Shown piece after piece: positions 1 through 7,563 of a stretch of 64,000 bases of DNA (position 1 is the first letter of the stretch; each line of letters opens with the position of its first letter). This stretch comes from Ruegeria sp. EL01. GTDB taxonomy: Bacteria; Pseudomonadota; Alphaproteobacteria; Rhodobacterales; Rhodobacteraceae. Both the position numbers and the translations under genes were made by a program. Location: the NCBI RefSeq assembly GCF_900313035.1, contig NZ_OMPS01000011.1:1-64000 (forward strand), written 5' to 3'. The notes beneath the pieces are model-generated. The model was not told the DNA's origin and made no database searches. It saw only the letters and a program-made list of their open reading frames with translations.

Positions 1-446
1 ACCAAATCCCGCCCGACCAAGAGATTGCCACGGTCACCGCTGATGGGGCCTACGACACGCGCAGCTGCCACAATGTGATTGCCGCTCGCGGAGCCGCCGC
101 CATCATCCCGCCACGCAAGAATGCCCAACTTTGGAAGCCAACCACGGCAGGAGCTATCGCCCGAAACGAAGCTGTCAGGGCGTCCAAATATCTTGGACGG
201 GCACTCTGGCGAAAGTTGACCGGCTATCACCGCCGAAGTCGCGCAGAGACGAAGATGCACTGCCTCAAACTCCTGGGCCAAGGCCTCATGGCCCGAGACT
301 TCGACCGGCAGGTCGCTGAGCTACAGATCCGGATCGCGGTGCTCAACCGCTACACCGCTCTTGGCATACCCATCACAGAGCCCGTAGGATGAGTCTGTCC
401 GCGGAAAGGGGAAGTGCGTTCAGACCCCGATTTGTGCAACAAAGCC
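1..446 (+). mobile_element. IS5-family insertion sequence, 3' part only
   Basis: The window opens inside an insertion sequence. It holds the end of a DDE transposase gene followed by the element's right terminal repeat, read as TTTGTGCAACAAAGCC at 431-446. Its reverse complement, GGCTTTGTTGCACAAA, is a terminus typical of alphaproteobacterial IS5-family elements (recalled, not searched). The left end lies before the window, so completeness and target duplication cannot be judged. The element abuts the 3' end of luxI. Confidence 0.8.
3..392 (+). CDS. IS5-family transposase, C-terminal part
   Basis: The reading frame is open from base 3 to the stop at 390-392 and has no start inside the window, so this is the C-terminal ~129 residues of a DDE transposase. 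The second catalytic Asp lies in the ADGAYD motif near the beginning. The catalytic Glu lies in the YHRRSRAET stretch, the Y-(2)-R-(3)-E signature of IS4/IS5-type transposases. The C-terminal helix ending in LNRYTALGIP is typical of the family. The nearby terminal repeat supports the call. Confidence 0.82.
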   Translation, partial: QIPPDQEIATVTADGAYDTRSCHNVIAARGAAAIIPPRKNAQLWKPTTAGAIARNEAVRASKYLGRALWRKLTGYHRRSRAETKMHCLKLLGQGLMARDFDRQVAELQIRIAVLNRYTALGIPITEPVG

Positions 447-458
447 ATTCGTCAATAA

Positions 459-1043
459 TCAGACTGCTTCACAAACGTTCTCAACCACCGCATTGGTCAC
501 TTTAAACAGCCCACCAACTGTCTTCAAATCATTATAATTCACGACCGGGCCCAACCGATCAAAGTCGCATCCCGCCTGCCGCAAGATACGCTCTACGAAG
601 ACATCATAGACCGCGATAATATTCTTCATCCCAGCTGCCTGTGCCGTCGAAAACAACCCAAAGAGCAACTCGCGCGTCACTAGTTTAATGCCTTCGGGTC
701 CAAACTCGGTGGCAGCCTTGGTATCCACACAGAAACGCGAACTCTCGAGAATAAGCGGATGTCGTACGATACCTGCTTCGCCCATTACTTCCGGAAAAAC
801 GTCGGACAACATATGCGGCCCTGTGGTTGGCAGCAGACGGAGAGAAGCCAGAAGCTGCCGCGCTTCGGAGACTACACAGATATAGAGTGGGTTCATTTCA
901 TCAAAGCGGTCTTTTTCCAACCCGTTTTCAACCGTCACGCGCCAGCCACGACGCTCGCTGAATTGTCTCGCCCGTAGGCGATACATCTGTTCAAAAATAT
1001 CCGCATAGGTATCATGAACGGCTTCAAAGGCGGTCAGAATCAT
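459..1043 (-). CDS. luxI: Acyl-homoserine-lactone synthase, LuxI family
   Basis: The product would make an N-acyl-homoserine lactone signal from S-adenosylmethionine and an acyl donor in the cytoplasm. I chose the ATG at 1043, preceded by GGAGAGAG, over a GTG 12 bases upstream. With this start the invariant LuxI residues fall at R24, F28, W34, D45, D48, R69, E100 and R103, nearly the canonical numbering. The length of 194 aa is normal. It lies 80 bases downstream of a luxR gene in the same orientation, and a 14-bp palindrome sits between them, suggesting an autoregulated pair. The acyl chain cannot be predicted from sequence alone. Confidence 0.93.
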   Translation of the reverse strand: MILTAFEAVHDTYADIFEQMYRLRARQFSERRGWRVTVENGLEKDRFDEMNPLYICVVSEARQLLASLRLLPTTGPHMLSDVFPEVMGEAGIVRHPLILESSRFCVDTKAATEFGPEGIKLVTRELLFGLFSTAQAAGMKNIIAVYDVFVERILRQAGCDFDRLGPVVNYNDLKTVGGLFKVTNAVVENVCEAV

Positions 1044-1105
1044 CACTCTCTCCACAAAATTCTTCTTTGTGGGGACGATGACTCAGGCAAATAGCTGTCG
1101 CACCA

Positions 1106-1119
1106 CCGTAAAATTACGG
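1106..1119. promoter_or_regulatory. Perfect palindrome between luxR and luxI (possible lux box)
   Basis: CCGTAA-AA-TTACGG is a perfect 6-2-6 inverted repeat, starting 5 bases past the luxR stop and 62 bases before the luxI ATG. LuxR-type proteins bind dyads of about 18-20 bp upstream of luxI, so position and symmetry suit an operator. The repeat is shorter than usual and there is no clear T-tract, so a terminator is less likely. The assignment is inference. Confidence 0.35.
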
Positions 1120-1123
1120 AGCT

Positions 1124-1903
1124 CTAGTTGAGTACCTTTTTCAGCGATGGGTCTAATACTTGAATGAAGGGATCCGGCTGGATGTAACCTGCCGAAATCG
1201 CCCGCGCCACAGCCTGAGTTTTGGTGCAGGCTTGGAGTTTTGCAGCAGCATTCGCGAGATATGCTTCAACCGTGCGCTCCGAGATCTCCAATACAACTGC
1301 CGTGTCTTTAGAGGTTTTGCCCAACGCGGCACATTGGAGTGCATCTTTTTCGCGTTCCGTCAGGTGGGCTGTTTCAAATGCTCTTGGTTGTGACGTTGTG
1401 TTGAGAACTGCCTTGTGAAGCAAATACGCAAAATAGATGACGTCAGATTTTGCGTCCTTTAAATAGGCGGACCAATCCGACTGACCCACTTCGGGACTCA
1501 GAGAAACCAATGCCGTTTCCCCGCTGGCACCACGTACTGGAATCGTCACGCCCTGATCCGATATGCCGAACTCCATCGCTTCGCCAAAGAACTTCTGCGC
1601 CTTTTTTGTTGGCCTTGGTACCATCGCCCAGTTGATGGGTAAGAAACTTCTCATTCCCGCCCATACGATCGGATCGATCTCGTCGTAATTCATAGAGAAG
1701 TAGTGGCTTTGCCAGTCCTCTGCATAGGTTGTCAGAAGCCTGCCCGGGCTGCCCGTAACAGTCTTATTGCTCAGGAAGAAATAGGTGATGTTCGAAAAGC
1801 CGAACTTTTCGGCCAATTCCGACAGGAATGCACTGTCACAATTCGACAGTTGAAACCGCTCACAATTCTCTACAAAATATTCTGAGATGGCACCTGTTTG
1901 CAT
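1124..1903 (-). CDS. luxR: LuxR-family quorum-sensing transcription factor
   Basis: This 259-aa protein has an N-terminal autoinducer-binding domain with the conserved W64, Y68, D77-P78 and W81 pattern (TraR W57, Y61, D70, W85). Its C-terminal LuxR HTH (about residues 190-250) carries LTEREKDALQ and ISERTVEAYL. The start at 1903 is set by AAGGAGATGTC directly before the ATG. An upstream in-frame extension of 32 codons exists but has no ribosome site. It probably binds the lactone made by the LuxI just downstream and regulates that gene. Its targets elsewhere, possibly the conjugation genes, are unknown. Confidence 0.92.
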   Translation of the reverse strand: MQTGAISEYFVENCERFQLSNCDSAFLSELAEKFGFSNITYFFLSNKTVTGSPGRLLTTYAEDWQSHYFSMNYDEIDPIVWAGMRSFLPINWAMVPRPTKKAQKFFGEAMEFGISDQGVTIPVRGASGETALVSLSPEVGQSDWSAYLKDAKSDVIYFAYLLHKAVLNTTSQPRAFETAHLTEREKDALQCAALGKTSKDTAVVLEISERTVEAYLANAAAKLQACTKTQAVARAISAGYIQPDPFIQVLDPSLKKVLN

Positions 1904-2105
1904 GACATCTCCTTTCCACTGATAAGGCCTATACGCGTTACCGGCTGCTAGCACGTTTGTGGTGTGCTCCGCGACGCCAAATAGCGCCATGCGTGTCAAA
2001 CATTAGTGATTTAGTCAGATTTAAGCAGAATTCTGCTTGAATCTCCTTGGACAGCGCAAGTTGGGGCAAGACTTCAACGGTTCAATGACCTGATACATCA
2101 AGAAT

Positions 2106-2480
2106 TTACACATAAGATTGCGCGGTAGGCTCCACGCCACCAAGTTGAGAAACCAGTTCCTTGACCAGCGCACGCTTCTTAGCGTCAAGAACCCCAATCT
2201 GCATAAGAAGGGCGCGATCACCAGCGGGGTATTGATTGTCAAATATGCGGTCTGAAATGCCTGATGGGAAAAAGGATTCAACTGGTGTCTGTAACTCAAT
2301 CGCAAGCCTGAGAATGGCGTCAGCTGGTAACCGGTTCTGGCCCAGTTCATATTTCTGGATTTGCTGGGGTGAGATTGAGAGGATATTTGCCAGATCAGCT
2401 TGCGTTCGCTTGTGCTGCAGCCGGATCAGTTTCAGACACCTACCCAATTGCTTGATTTCTTTTTCTGGTCGCTCACTCAC
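2106..2480 (-). CDS. XRE-family helix-turn-helix regulator
   Basis: This 124-aa cytoplasmic protein carries a Cro/C1-type HTH at about residues 12-66. RTQADLANILSISPQQIQKY forms the two helices, followed by a LPADAILRLA dimer helix. The C-terminal half is short and shows no enzyme signature, so it is a small DNA-binding repressor. The first codon is a GTG with only a weak GAGG about 10 bases upstream. It stands between the quorum-sensing pair and the toxin-antitoxin genes, and no target can be named. Confidence 0.85.
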   Translation of the reverse strand: MSERPEKEIKQLGRCLKLIRLQHKRTQADLANILSISPQQIQKYELGQNRLPADAILRLAIELQTPVESFFPSGISDRIFDNQYPAGDRALLMQIGVLDAKKRALVKELVSQLGGVEPTAQSYV

Positions 2481-2689
2481 GGCCGCAGATCCTCAAAGAG
2501 ACAAGGGAACCGGAACAAGCCGGATGTCAGCGAGATCCCCAGCCAAGAAACGACCGGACGTGAAGCATCCTTTAGCGTACCGAGTGGCCGCTAGACTTCG
2601 AATTTTCCAGGGCTCGCTGACTTCACCCCACGGATGCACCCGCGATAGAAGGATATTAGCGGAAAAAGTTGTTAGGAATCAAGGCACAG

Positions 2690-3088
2690 TCAGGCCTTCA
2701 GCAATTGAACAGTTTGCTCCCGCGCCAGCGCTCTGTCGAAAGTAACGAGATATTCGCACCCGGCGTCTTCCGCAGCCAGTCGGATCATCTGATCCGAGAA
2801 CCCCGCGCCTCCTGCAACGTATCGTGACAGCGCCAAACCAACGCGACCGGCGTGCTCCACGACCAGCTCCCGAGATGCGAGCAACCCCTCGATGGCGGGG
2901 ATGATCTGCGCACGGGTCATCTTGTAGGCGCGCTCCAGAACCCATATCAGTTCGATAATCACCTCTCGGCAGATATAGCCCGGCTCCTGTTCTGTCAGCC
3001 CGCCAACGAGGTCGGCCGCCGCCTGGCCTTGAGCGGCATCATCCTGCACCAGAAAACGCACAAGAACGTTGGTATCGAGTGCAATCAT
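2690..3088 (-). CDS. vapC: VapC-type PIN-domain toxin
   Basis: This 132-aa PIN-domain protein is probably an RNA endonuclease. The acidic residues that bind the metal are all visible: D5 (MIALDTNVLVR), E46, D99 (FSDQM) and D118 (TFDRAL). Its start overlaps the stop of the upstream AbrB-type antitoxin by 4 bases, so the two are translationally coupled. Standing next to the repC replication gene it likely acts as a plasmid addiction module. Confidence 0.92.
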   Translation of the reverse strand: MIALDTNVLVRFLVQDDAAQGQAAADLVGGLTEQEPGYICREVIIELIWVLERAYKMTRAQIIPAIEGLLASRELVVEHAGRVGLALSRYVAGGAGFSDQMIRLAAEDAGCEYLVTFDRALAREQTVQLLKA

Positions 3089-3321
3089 TCCGAGGCACCT
3101 CCGGCGATGGCTTCTTCCATCTGTTCAAGGCTGACTGGAGAGGGATACACACCAGACAGAAGCCCCTTGAGCCGCCGCGCGGAGCCGACCCGAAGGATCC
3201 GGACCTCACCACCATCCAGAAGAACATATCTGATCCGATCACCCGGTGAGAGGTTCAACGCGCCGCGGACATCCTTCGGCAAGGTGGTCTGGCCTTTGAC
3301 TGTGATCGTGGATTCTTGCAT
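3085..3321 (-). CDS. vapB: AbrB/MazE-fold antitoxin of the VapBC pair
   Basis: A 78-aa protein whose first ~45 residues form a SpoVT/AbrB swapped-hairpin DNA-binding domain (STITVKGQTTLPKDVRGAL, then GDRIRYVLLDGGEV). The acidic C-terminal tail would bind and block the PIN toxin. It precedes the toxin gene with a 4-base overlap. Antitoxins of this type repress their own operon together with the toxin. Confidence 0.9.
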   Translation of the reverse strand: MQESTITVKGQTTLPKDVRGALNLSPGDRIRYVLLDGGEVRILRVGSARRLKGLLSGVYPSPVSLEQMEEAIAGGASE

Positions 3322-3363
3322 TGGGGCCTCATTCCAAAAATAGGTAACGCATTACATATACCA

Positions 3364-4656
3364 TCACTGCATTACTTTTTCAATATTTGCGCCAACTTCC
3401 CTTTCCAGGCCTTCTTCCTGTTTTCGGCGCTCCGACAACCCAATCAGGCTGCCGGCTATGTTCAACTGGCCCGAGGCGTGTTTTCGGGTCATTGCGCGCA
3501 GCAATCCACCGGGATTGCGAACCGGGGTAACAGGATGATCCCGGTTTGCATCAATCACCAACAGACAGAGCGTAGTAAGATACTGGCCCATCTCGCTTAT
3601 GGCTGTGTGGTAGGCAGACTCGTTGATACCCAGCGGATGCAACACTCCATGCGCCCCATGGATGAAATCAATTTCGCGTAAATGACCTCGATCCCCCCTG
3701 CAGAAAGCCACATGCGCCTGAAGATCGAAAGAAGCCAAATCGAAAAGCCGCTCAAGGGTCATGTTTTCCATGATTTTAAGGTTGCGCGAACCATCAGCCT
3801 CGCCATGTTTATTTTCTAAGCAATGTTCGCCGCCGTCAGGCGGCGAACCAATTTGAACACTGTCCGGGGATTTGTCCCCGGGCCGTTTGTCCACGCTTGC
3901 GTTACAGGTTACAGAAGTATTTTCAGTTGTATCGTGTATATATCGGCGGAAGTTTGGTTCCGCCCGACCGGAAGAATCTATGCACAATTGACGGATATCA
4001 TCCACATCAATTGAGGCTTGCGATGCCTCTTCATAATGCTCTTCGAGCGCCTCAATCGTCCTATAAGCTGAGTAACGCGGCGCCCAGCTGAGAAACATGT
4101 CCCTGACACGGCACAGCCCTTCATGATCGGGGTTATTTGGGTGCAATTCCATCAATCCGTTTTTGACCAGACGCCGCAGTGCGCTGCACTTTATGCGCAG
4201 CGTTTTGCGGTGTTGCTCCTCATATCGGGCCTGGTCGCGTAGCGCTTGCAGATCTTCAATCATCTCGATGAGGGGAGAGAAACTAAGCCCCTGACGATAG
4301 CCATTGCCATCACTGCGTCGGCTGCCATTGGCCGAGACTTCTTTTTTGATGAACCCAAAGATCCGCTCAAGTGCATGCTCGTCGTTGCGAACGGCCCGGT
4401 CGGTTTTTCCAAGCGCAATCGCGAGATCGGCCTGCATCTTGCTGCAGATCGGCTCGACGTCTGGATTTGTCCAGTCATCCGGTCGCGTGTAGCGGATCAT
4501 GGTCAATGTAGCGCGCAAGAGCGCATCTGACATGCCGATATAGCGACTGACATCTGTCAGAAGGCCTTCAACATGGCTTCTGTAAAGCCCCGGTCGCAAC
4601 ACGGGATAGGTTTTAAATGAAGCGCTTTCAGCGCATCGTGCATGATTTTGCATCAT
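3364..4656 (-). CDS. repC: RepC-type plasmid replication initiator
   Basis: A 430-aa protein of the RP-C (RepC) family, which binds the replication origin and starts plasmid replication. The N-terminal winged-helix region (about 25-175) has the family run LSFSPLIEM followed by a basic helical stretch. The C-terminal part carries PVRNPGGLLRAMTRKH, a recognisable RepC tail. In repABC plasmids the origin lies inside repC, and that may hold here. No repA or repB is adjacent, so this is a stand-alone RepC or its partition genes lie elsewhere. Two tandem ATGs begin the gene with only a weak GAAAG upstream, which suits tight translational control. A candidate antisense RNA is encoded opposite its leader. 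Confidence 0.85.
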   Translation of the reverse strand: MMQNHARCAESASFKTYPVLRPGLYRSHVEGLLTDVSRYIGMSDALLRATLTMIRYTRPDDWTNPDVEPICSKMQADLAIALGKTDRAVRNDEHALERIFGFIKKEVSANGSRRSDGNGYRQGLSFSPLIEMIEDLQALRDQARYEEQHRKTLRIKCSALRRLVKNGLMELHPNNPDHEGLCRVRDMFLSWAPRYSAYRTIEALEEHYEEASQASIDVDDIRQLCIDSSGRAEPNFRRYIHDTTENTSVTCNASVDKRPGDKSPDSVQIGSPPDGGEHCLENKHGEADGSRNLKIMENMTLERLFDLASFDLQAHVAFCRGDRGHLREIDFIHGAHGVLHPLGINESAYHTAISEMGQYLTTLCLLVIDANRDHPVTPVRNPGGLLRAMTRKHASGQLNIAGSLIGLSERRKQEEGLEREVGANIEKVMQ

Positions 4657-4766
4657 CTTTCATTGCCTGCTCGATTGAGCAAAACGCAGACATCAGGCAA
4701 ACTTTTCTTGTCCGCGCAAAGGCGTTTTTTCTTGCCTGTCCTGAGAGAGGGGTGTTAAAACCGGAG

Positions 4767-4854
4767 CTGAAATATTTGAGTGCTCACTGAGGATTGGCGT
4801 CCTTGGTTTTGATACCCCCCCGTTAAGGTCTCCGCCTTGCGGGGGTTTCTATTT
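4767..4854 (+). ncRNA. Candidate countertranscribed RNA opposite the repC leader
   Basis: On the strand opposite repC and upstream of its start there is a promoter-like pair, TTGCCT (4732-4737) and TTAAAA (4755-4760), with 17 bases between. About 50-90 bases later comes a strong hairpin followed by TTTCTATTTT. RepABC plasmids encode a small antisense RNA in exactly this place and direction, which blocks repC expression and sets copy number and incompatibility. No coding frame lies here. Promoter and RNA start are inferred. Confidence 0.45.
4816..4854 (+). terminator. Rho-independent terminator of the candidate antisense RNA
   Basis: CCCCCGTTAAGG and CCTTGCGGGGG form an interrupted stem around a short TCTCCG loop, followed by TTTCTATTTT. 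It points along the plus strand, where no protein gene ends, so it is best explained as the 3' end of a small RNA made opposite the repC leader. Read from the minus strand the same hairpin could fold in the repC leader. Confidence 0.6.
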
Positions 4855-4968
4855 TGGGGGTTTGTGTCGTCTCCTCTATGACTTCATGATTCTGTGCACA
4901 TGGTATGGGGATTCGGTCTGATCGCCAATTCTGGTGGTCGTCGTCTTGCCGACTACCAGTGGTAGCGG

Positions 4969-5703
4969 TCAGTAGTTCACCACCTCAAACCCGTGATTAC
5001 CTGCATAATCTGTCCATTCAATCCCAACCGCACGCGTCGAGCTTGCCGGGGTGCACGTTCGCGACGGGATCACCCACCGCGGAACAGGCGCAGGTGAGAC
5101 CCGCTCCCAATGGAAGTCGCCTTGCATGCCATAGGTTCCAAGCGTGATATTTGCAGCCTCTCGGCATTCTTCGCTGCGCCCAGCTTTACGATGGCTATAG
5201 GACATCACGTTCCAAACCTTGATTGACCGGACATAGTCAAACTCGGGTCCGGAAATATCGATGTCGGCGGATCCGTTCGCGTCGGAGATGTCCTGAGCCA
5301 GCTGACGAATTACTGGTGGTGCTTCGTTTTGACTATCAGAGAATGAGGCTGGGAGCAGAGAGGCCATCCCGGACGCATGACCAGCAGAACTCTGCCCGAA
5401 AGTCGGAGTTGCTAGGTCAGATGCGATCTGCCGTCGTGGTGCGTCGGTGACTGTATTTGTATTCATCGCAGCCCCCATGGGACAGTTCCAGATTTGCAGT
5501 GGCGGCTCGATCGGCCAGGGCGTAATGCGCCTGATGAATACAGCACGGGCGTGCGCGCATTCAGCCGATGCTGGCCAACCACCGGACAAGCAGATGAGAA
5601 TGGCGCAATCCACCGGGTAAGCGACGACGCGCTGCGCAGAAAAGACAGACATCGAGATGGCCGCTGAAGCCACCAAAAGAGCGCGGGTGAGGCATAGTTT
5701 CAT
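4969..5703 (-). CDS. Secreted TrbM-like conjugation-associated protein
   Basis: The 244-aa product starts with a clear signal peptide (residues 1 to about 29) and is likely periplasmic. After cleavage comes a cysteine-patterned stretch: CAILICLSGG, a second EC about 10 residues on, and a closing NCP. This resembles the TrbM/KikA family found next to conjugation genes. The remaining ~150 residues are unrecognised, with further cysteines at SEECREA and SRTCTPA. The ATG at 5703 was chosen because GGAG precedes it by 8 bases. It is divergent from the virB operon. The family call rests on pattern memory only. Confidence 0.5.
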   Translation of the reverse strand: MKLCLTRALLVASAAISMSVFSAQRVVAYPVDCAILICLSGGWPASAECAHARAVFIRRITPWPIEPPLQIWNCPMGAAMNTNTVTDAPRRQIASDLATPTFGQSSAGHASGMASLLPASFSDSQNEAPPVIRQLAQDISDANGSADIDISGPEFDYVRSIKVWNVMSYSHRKAGRSEECREAANITLGTYGMQGDFHWERVSPAPVPRWVIPSRTCTPASSTRAVGIEWTDYAGNHGFEVVNY

Positions 5704-5777
5704 GAAAAACACTCCGAATTGCGGTCAGAGCAGAATCCCTGACGCATGAATTAATTTTTGGTATAACATTTAGGTGC

Positions 5778-5816
5778 TTGACTGCAATAGTTGTGTTTTG
5801 TAGTCACTACACAACT
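5778..5816. promoter_or_regulatory. Nested dyad with promoter-like box upstream of the virB block
   Basis: TGTAGT-C-ACTACA is a perfect 13-bp palindrome (5799-5811). It sits inside a wider repeat with AGTTGTG (5789-5795) on the left and CACAACT (5810-5816) on the right. A TTGACT box lies just upstream at 5778-5783. The site lies between the divergent TrbM-like gene and the conjugation operon, a natural place for an operator controlling transfer. No regulator is assigned. Confidence 0.4.
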
Positions 5817-5906
5817 ACGGCAGCAAATCAGTGTTCGCAAAGGTAGGAATGAGTTATTGACCACAGAAAGCTGGTATGACTACCGGCAGGATACTGGAGC
5901 AATAGC

Positions 5907-6263
5907 ATGATCGAAATTCAACCAGTCCTGATGTTGGCTGGATTCAGAAAGGCAATGGCTGCTGGGGGCACCGTAGAGATCGAATGCGTCAAAGACGCTG
6001 AAAAAGTTGGCAACCTGTGGCAGGGTGAATGGAAGGTTTACGTTCAGATCAAGAACGGCGCAGCCTTCCACCGCATTGCACTGGGCGTCAGCCGAACACA
6101 GGAGCCAAAAGTCTTCAAGTCCGTCACCGGGTTAATGTCCTTTGGCGCGGAGCATGGCATCGATCCCATAGCAATTCCCAGAACCGCAGGCCGATGTGTG
6201 AAGTGGACGCAAAGTGAAGATCATTGCGGAACAAAAACGGCAACACAGTCAGTCGAAAGCTGA
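5907..6263 (+). CDS. Hypothetical protein at the head of the virB operon
   Basis: A 118-aa soluble protein that I do not recognise. It begins with an amphipathic helix (MIEIQPVLMLAGFRKAMAA) and continues with beta-rich segments (TVEIECVKD, WKVYVQIKN). There is no signal peptide or membrane segment. Its end overlaps the start of virB1 by about 50 bases, so it is very probably the first gene of the conjugation operon. A regulatory or accessory role in transfer is possible but not shown by the sequence. Confidence 0.6.
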   Translation: MIEIQPVLMLAGFRKAMAAGGTVEIECVKDAEKVGNLWQGEWKVYVQIKNGAAFHRIALGVSRTQEPKVFKSVTGLMSFGAEHGIDPIAIPRTAGRCVKWTQSEDHCGTKTATQSVES

Positions 6264-6921
6264 TGACCTGCGCCTGCTTGCGTCCCATCGTATCATTTCT
6301 ATCTTTGCAATCACATTACTATCCCTAAGCGGCTCGCCTTCTCAAGCCGAGGCCATTTCTTCCCATGCATTCGGCATTCTGGCGGAGAACTGTGCGCCCT
6401 CGGTTGACCCTGAGATCATGGAAAAACTGGTGGGCGCGGAGAGCGGCTTCAATCGCTTTGCCATAGGCGTGAATGGCCCCAAGCATCAAAGTTTCAATCC
6501 TGGCTCCAAAGATGAAGCCACCCGGATCGCGCGCGAGCTGATCGACCAGGGCCATTCGATTGATATGGGATTGGGCCAGATCAATTCCGCAAATCTGGAA
6601 TGGCTGAACCTGACGCTTGAGACAGTGTTTGAGTCCTGCGCCAACCTCACAGCGGCAGAGGTTGTCTTGCGCGACGGATATGATCGCGCGCGCGCCCAGG
6701 GGTCAGACCCGCAAACCGCCCTGCATCAGGCGCTTTCCGCATATAACACCGGAACCTTTACGCGCGGGTTTTCCAACGGCTATGTCGAGCGCGTGATGGC
6801 ACATGATGTGCCTGCGCCCGCAGCGTCTCAACCACAATCCATCTCAAACACATCAGACACGGCACCTGGCTGGGACGTGTTTACAGGCGGGAGCGCATCC
6901 TCCGCTCTGATATTCCATTAA
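6214..6921 (+). CDS. virB1: VirB1-type lytic transglycosylase
   Basis: This 235-aa exported enzyme would cut peptidoglycan locally so that the secretion channel can pass. A hydrophobic signal stretch covers about residues 27-47. The SLT domain follows, with the catalytic Glu76 in GAESGFN, then DMGLGQINS and SAYNTG, all family hallmarks. The C-terminal tail is proline- and serine-rich, as in VirB1. The gene starts at a GTG overlapping the previous gene. A start closer to the signal sequence cannot be excluded. Confidence 0.93.
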   Translation: MKIIAEQKRQHSQSKADDLRLLASHRIISIFAITLLSLSGSPSQAEAISSHAFGILAENCAPSVDPEIMEKLVGAESGFNRFAIGVNGPKHQSFNPGSKDEATRIARELIDQGHSIDMGLGQINSANLEWLNLTLETVFESCANLTAAEVVLRDGYDRARAQGSDPQTALHQALSAYNTGTFTRGFSNGYVERVMAHDVPAPAASQPQSISNTSDTAPGWDVFTGGSASSALIFH

Positions 6922-6934
6922 AAGGACACCCCAT

Positions 6935-7222
6935 ATGAAATCTGCCTCCGCGCTTGGCCGGACCCTGACCATACCTGTGTGTTTCGCAATGGCGTTCCTG
7001 ATCGGCTTCCCCAGCCCGGCTGCCGCTGGTGTCGTGGATTCTCTCAACAACCTCGTCGATATCTTCAATGACGTGCGTCGACCGATTGCGATCATCGCCA
7101 TCATCGGTGTCGGCATTCTCTGGCAGCTCAATATTTTCGACCTGCGCACGGCCGGGCGTGTGGCAATGGGGATCGTGATCGCGTTCTCGGCCGTAGAACT
7201 TCTTGATCTGATCATCGCGTGA
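6935..7222 (+). CDS. virB2: VirB2-type pilin subunit
   Basis: A 95-aa precursor of the conjugative pilus. It has a long signal sequence (to about residue 28, ending in SPAAAG), a short polar stretch, and two hydrophobic segments (PIAIIAIIGVGILW and VAMGIVIAFSAVELL), the VirB2/TrbC plan. AAAAGG precedes the ATG. It lies between virB1 and virB3 in the canonical order and overlaps virB3 by 4 bases. Confidence 0.9.
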   Translation: MKSASALGRTLTIPVCFAMAFLIGFPSPAAAGVVDSLNNLVDIFNDVRRPIAIIAIIGVGILWQLNIFDLRTAGRVAMGIVIAFSAVELLDLIIA

Positions 7223-7563
7223 CGGTCATGGAAGAGGAACAACTCAACGAAGATAAGCTCTATCTGGCGCTGACCCGCCCGGCCATGGTGCCCGGCCTCG
7301 GCGTGCCGGTGGAGGCCTTTACCATTTCGCTTATCTTCAGCGGCCTGGTGATGATCATTGCGGATTCGATCTTCTATCTGGTCATTGCGCTTCCTCTTCT
7401 GGCCATCTGCCGGATCATCGTGAAGCGGGACCAGAATGCTTTTCACATCCTGTCGCGCTTCATAAACACCGGAGGCAAAGCCAAAAACCGAAGCTACTGG
7501 CGCGGGTCCTCCCCTTCGCCGATGCGCCTGCGACGCAAATATTGCATCGGGGAAATCGACTGA
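7219..7563 (+). CDS. virB3: VirB3-type inner-membrane protein
   Basis: A 114-aa protein with a cytoplasmic N-terminus (LYLALTRPAMVPGLGVP, a VirB3 hallmark) and a hydrophobic hairpin around residues 34-75. VirB3 works with VirB4 in assembling the pilus. The start is either the GTG at 7219, overlapping virB2 by 4 bases, or an ATG at 7228. The stop overlaps the virB4 start in TGATG. Confidence 0.9.
   Translation: MTVMEEEQLNEDKLYLALTRPAMVPGLGVPVEAFTISLIFSGLVMIIADSIFYLVIALPLLAICRIIVKRDQNAFHILSRFINTGGKAKNRSYWRGSSPSPMRLRRKYCIGEID

Noticed and set aside
2236..2745. A 169-codon plus-strand frame across the XRE gene and the gap after it
   Set aside because: It overlaps the XRE gene on the other strand, and the part in the gap has low complexity and no family features.
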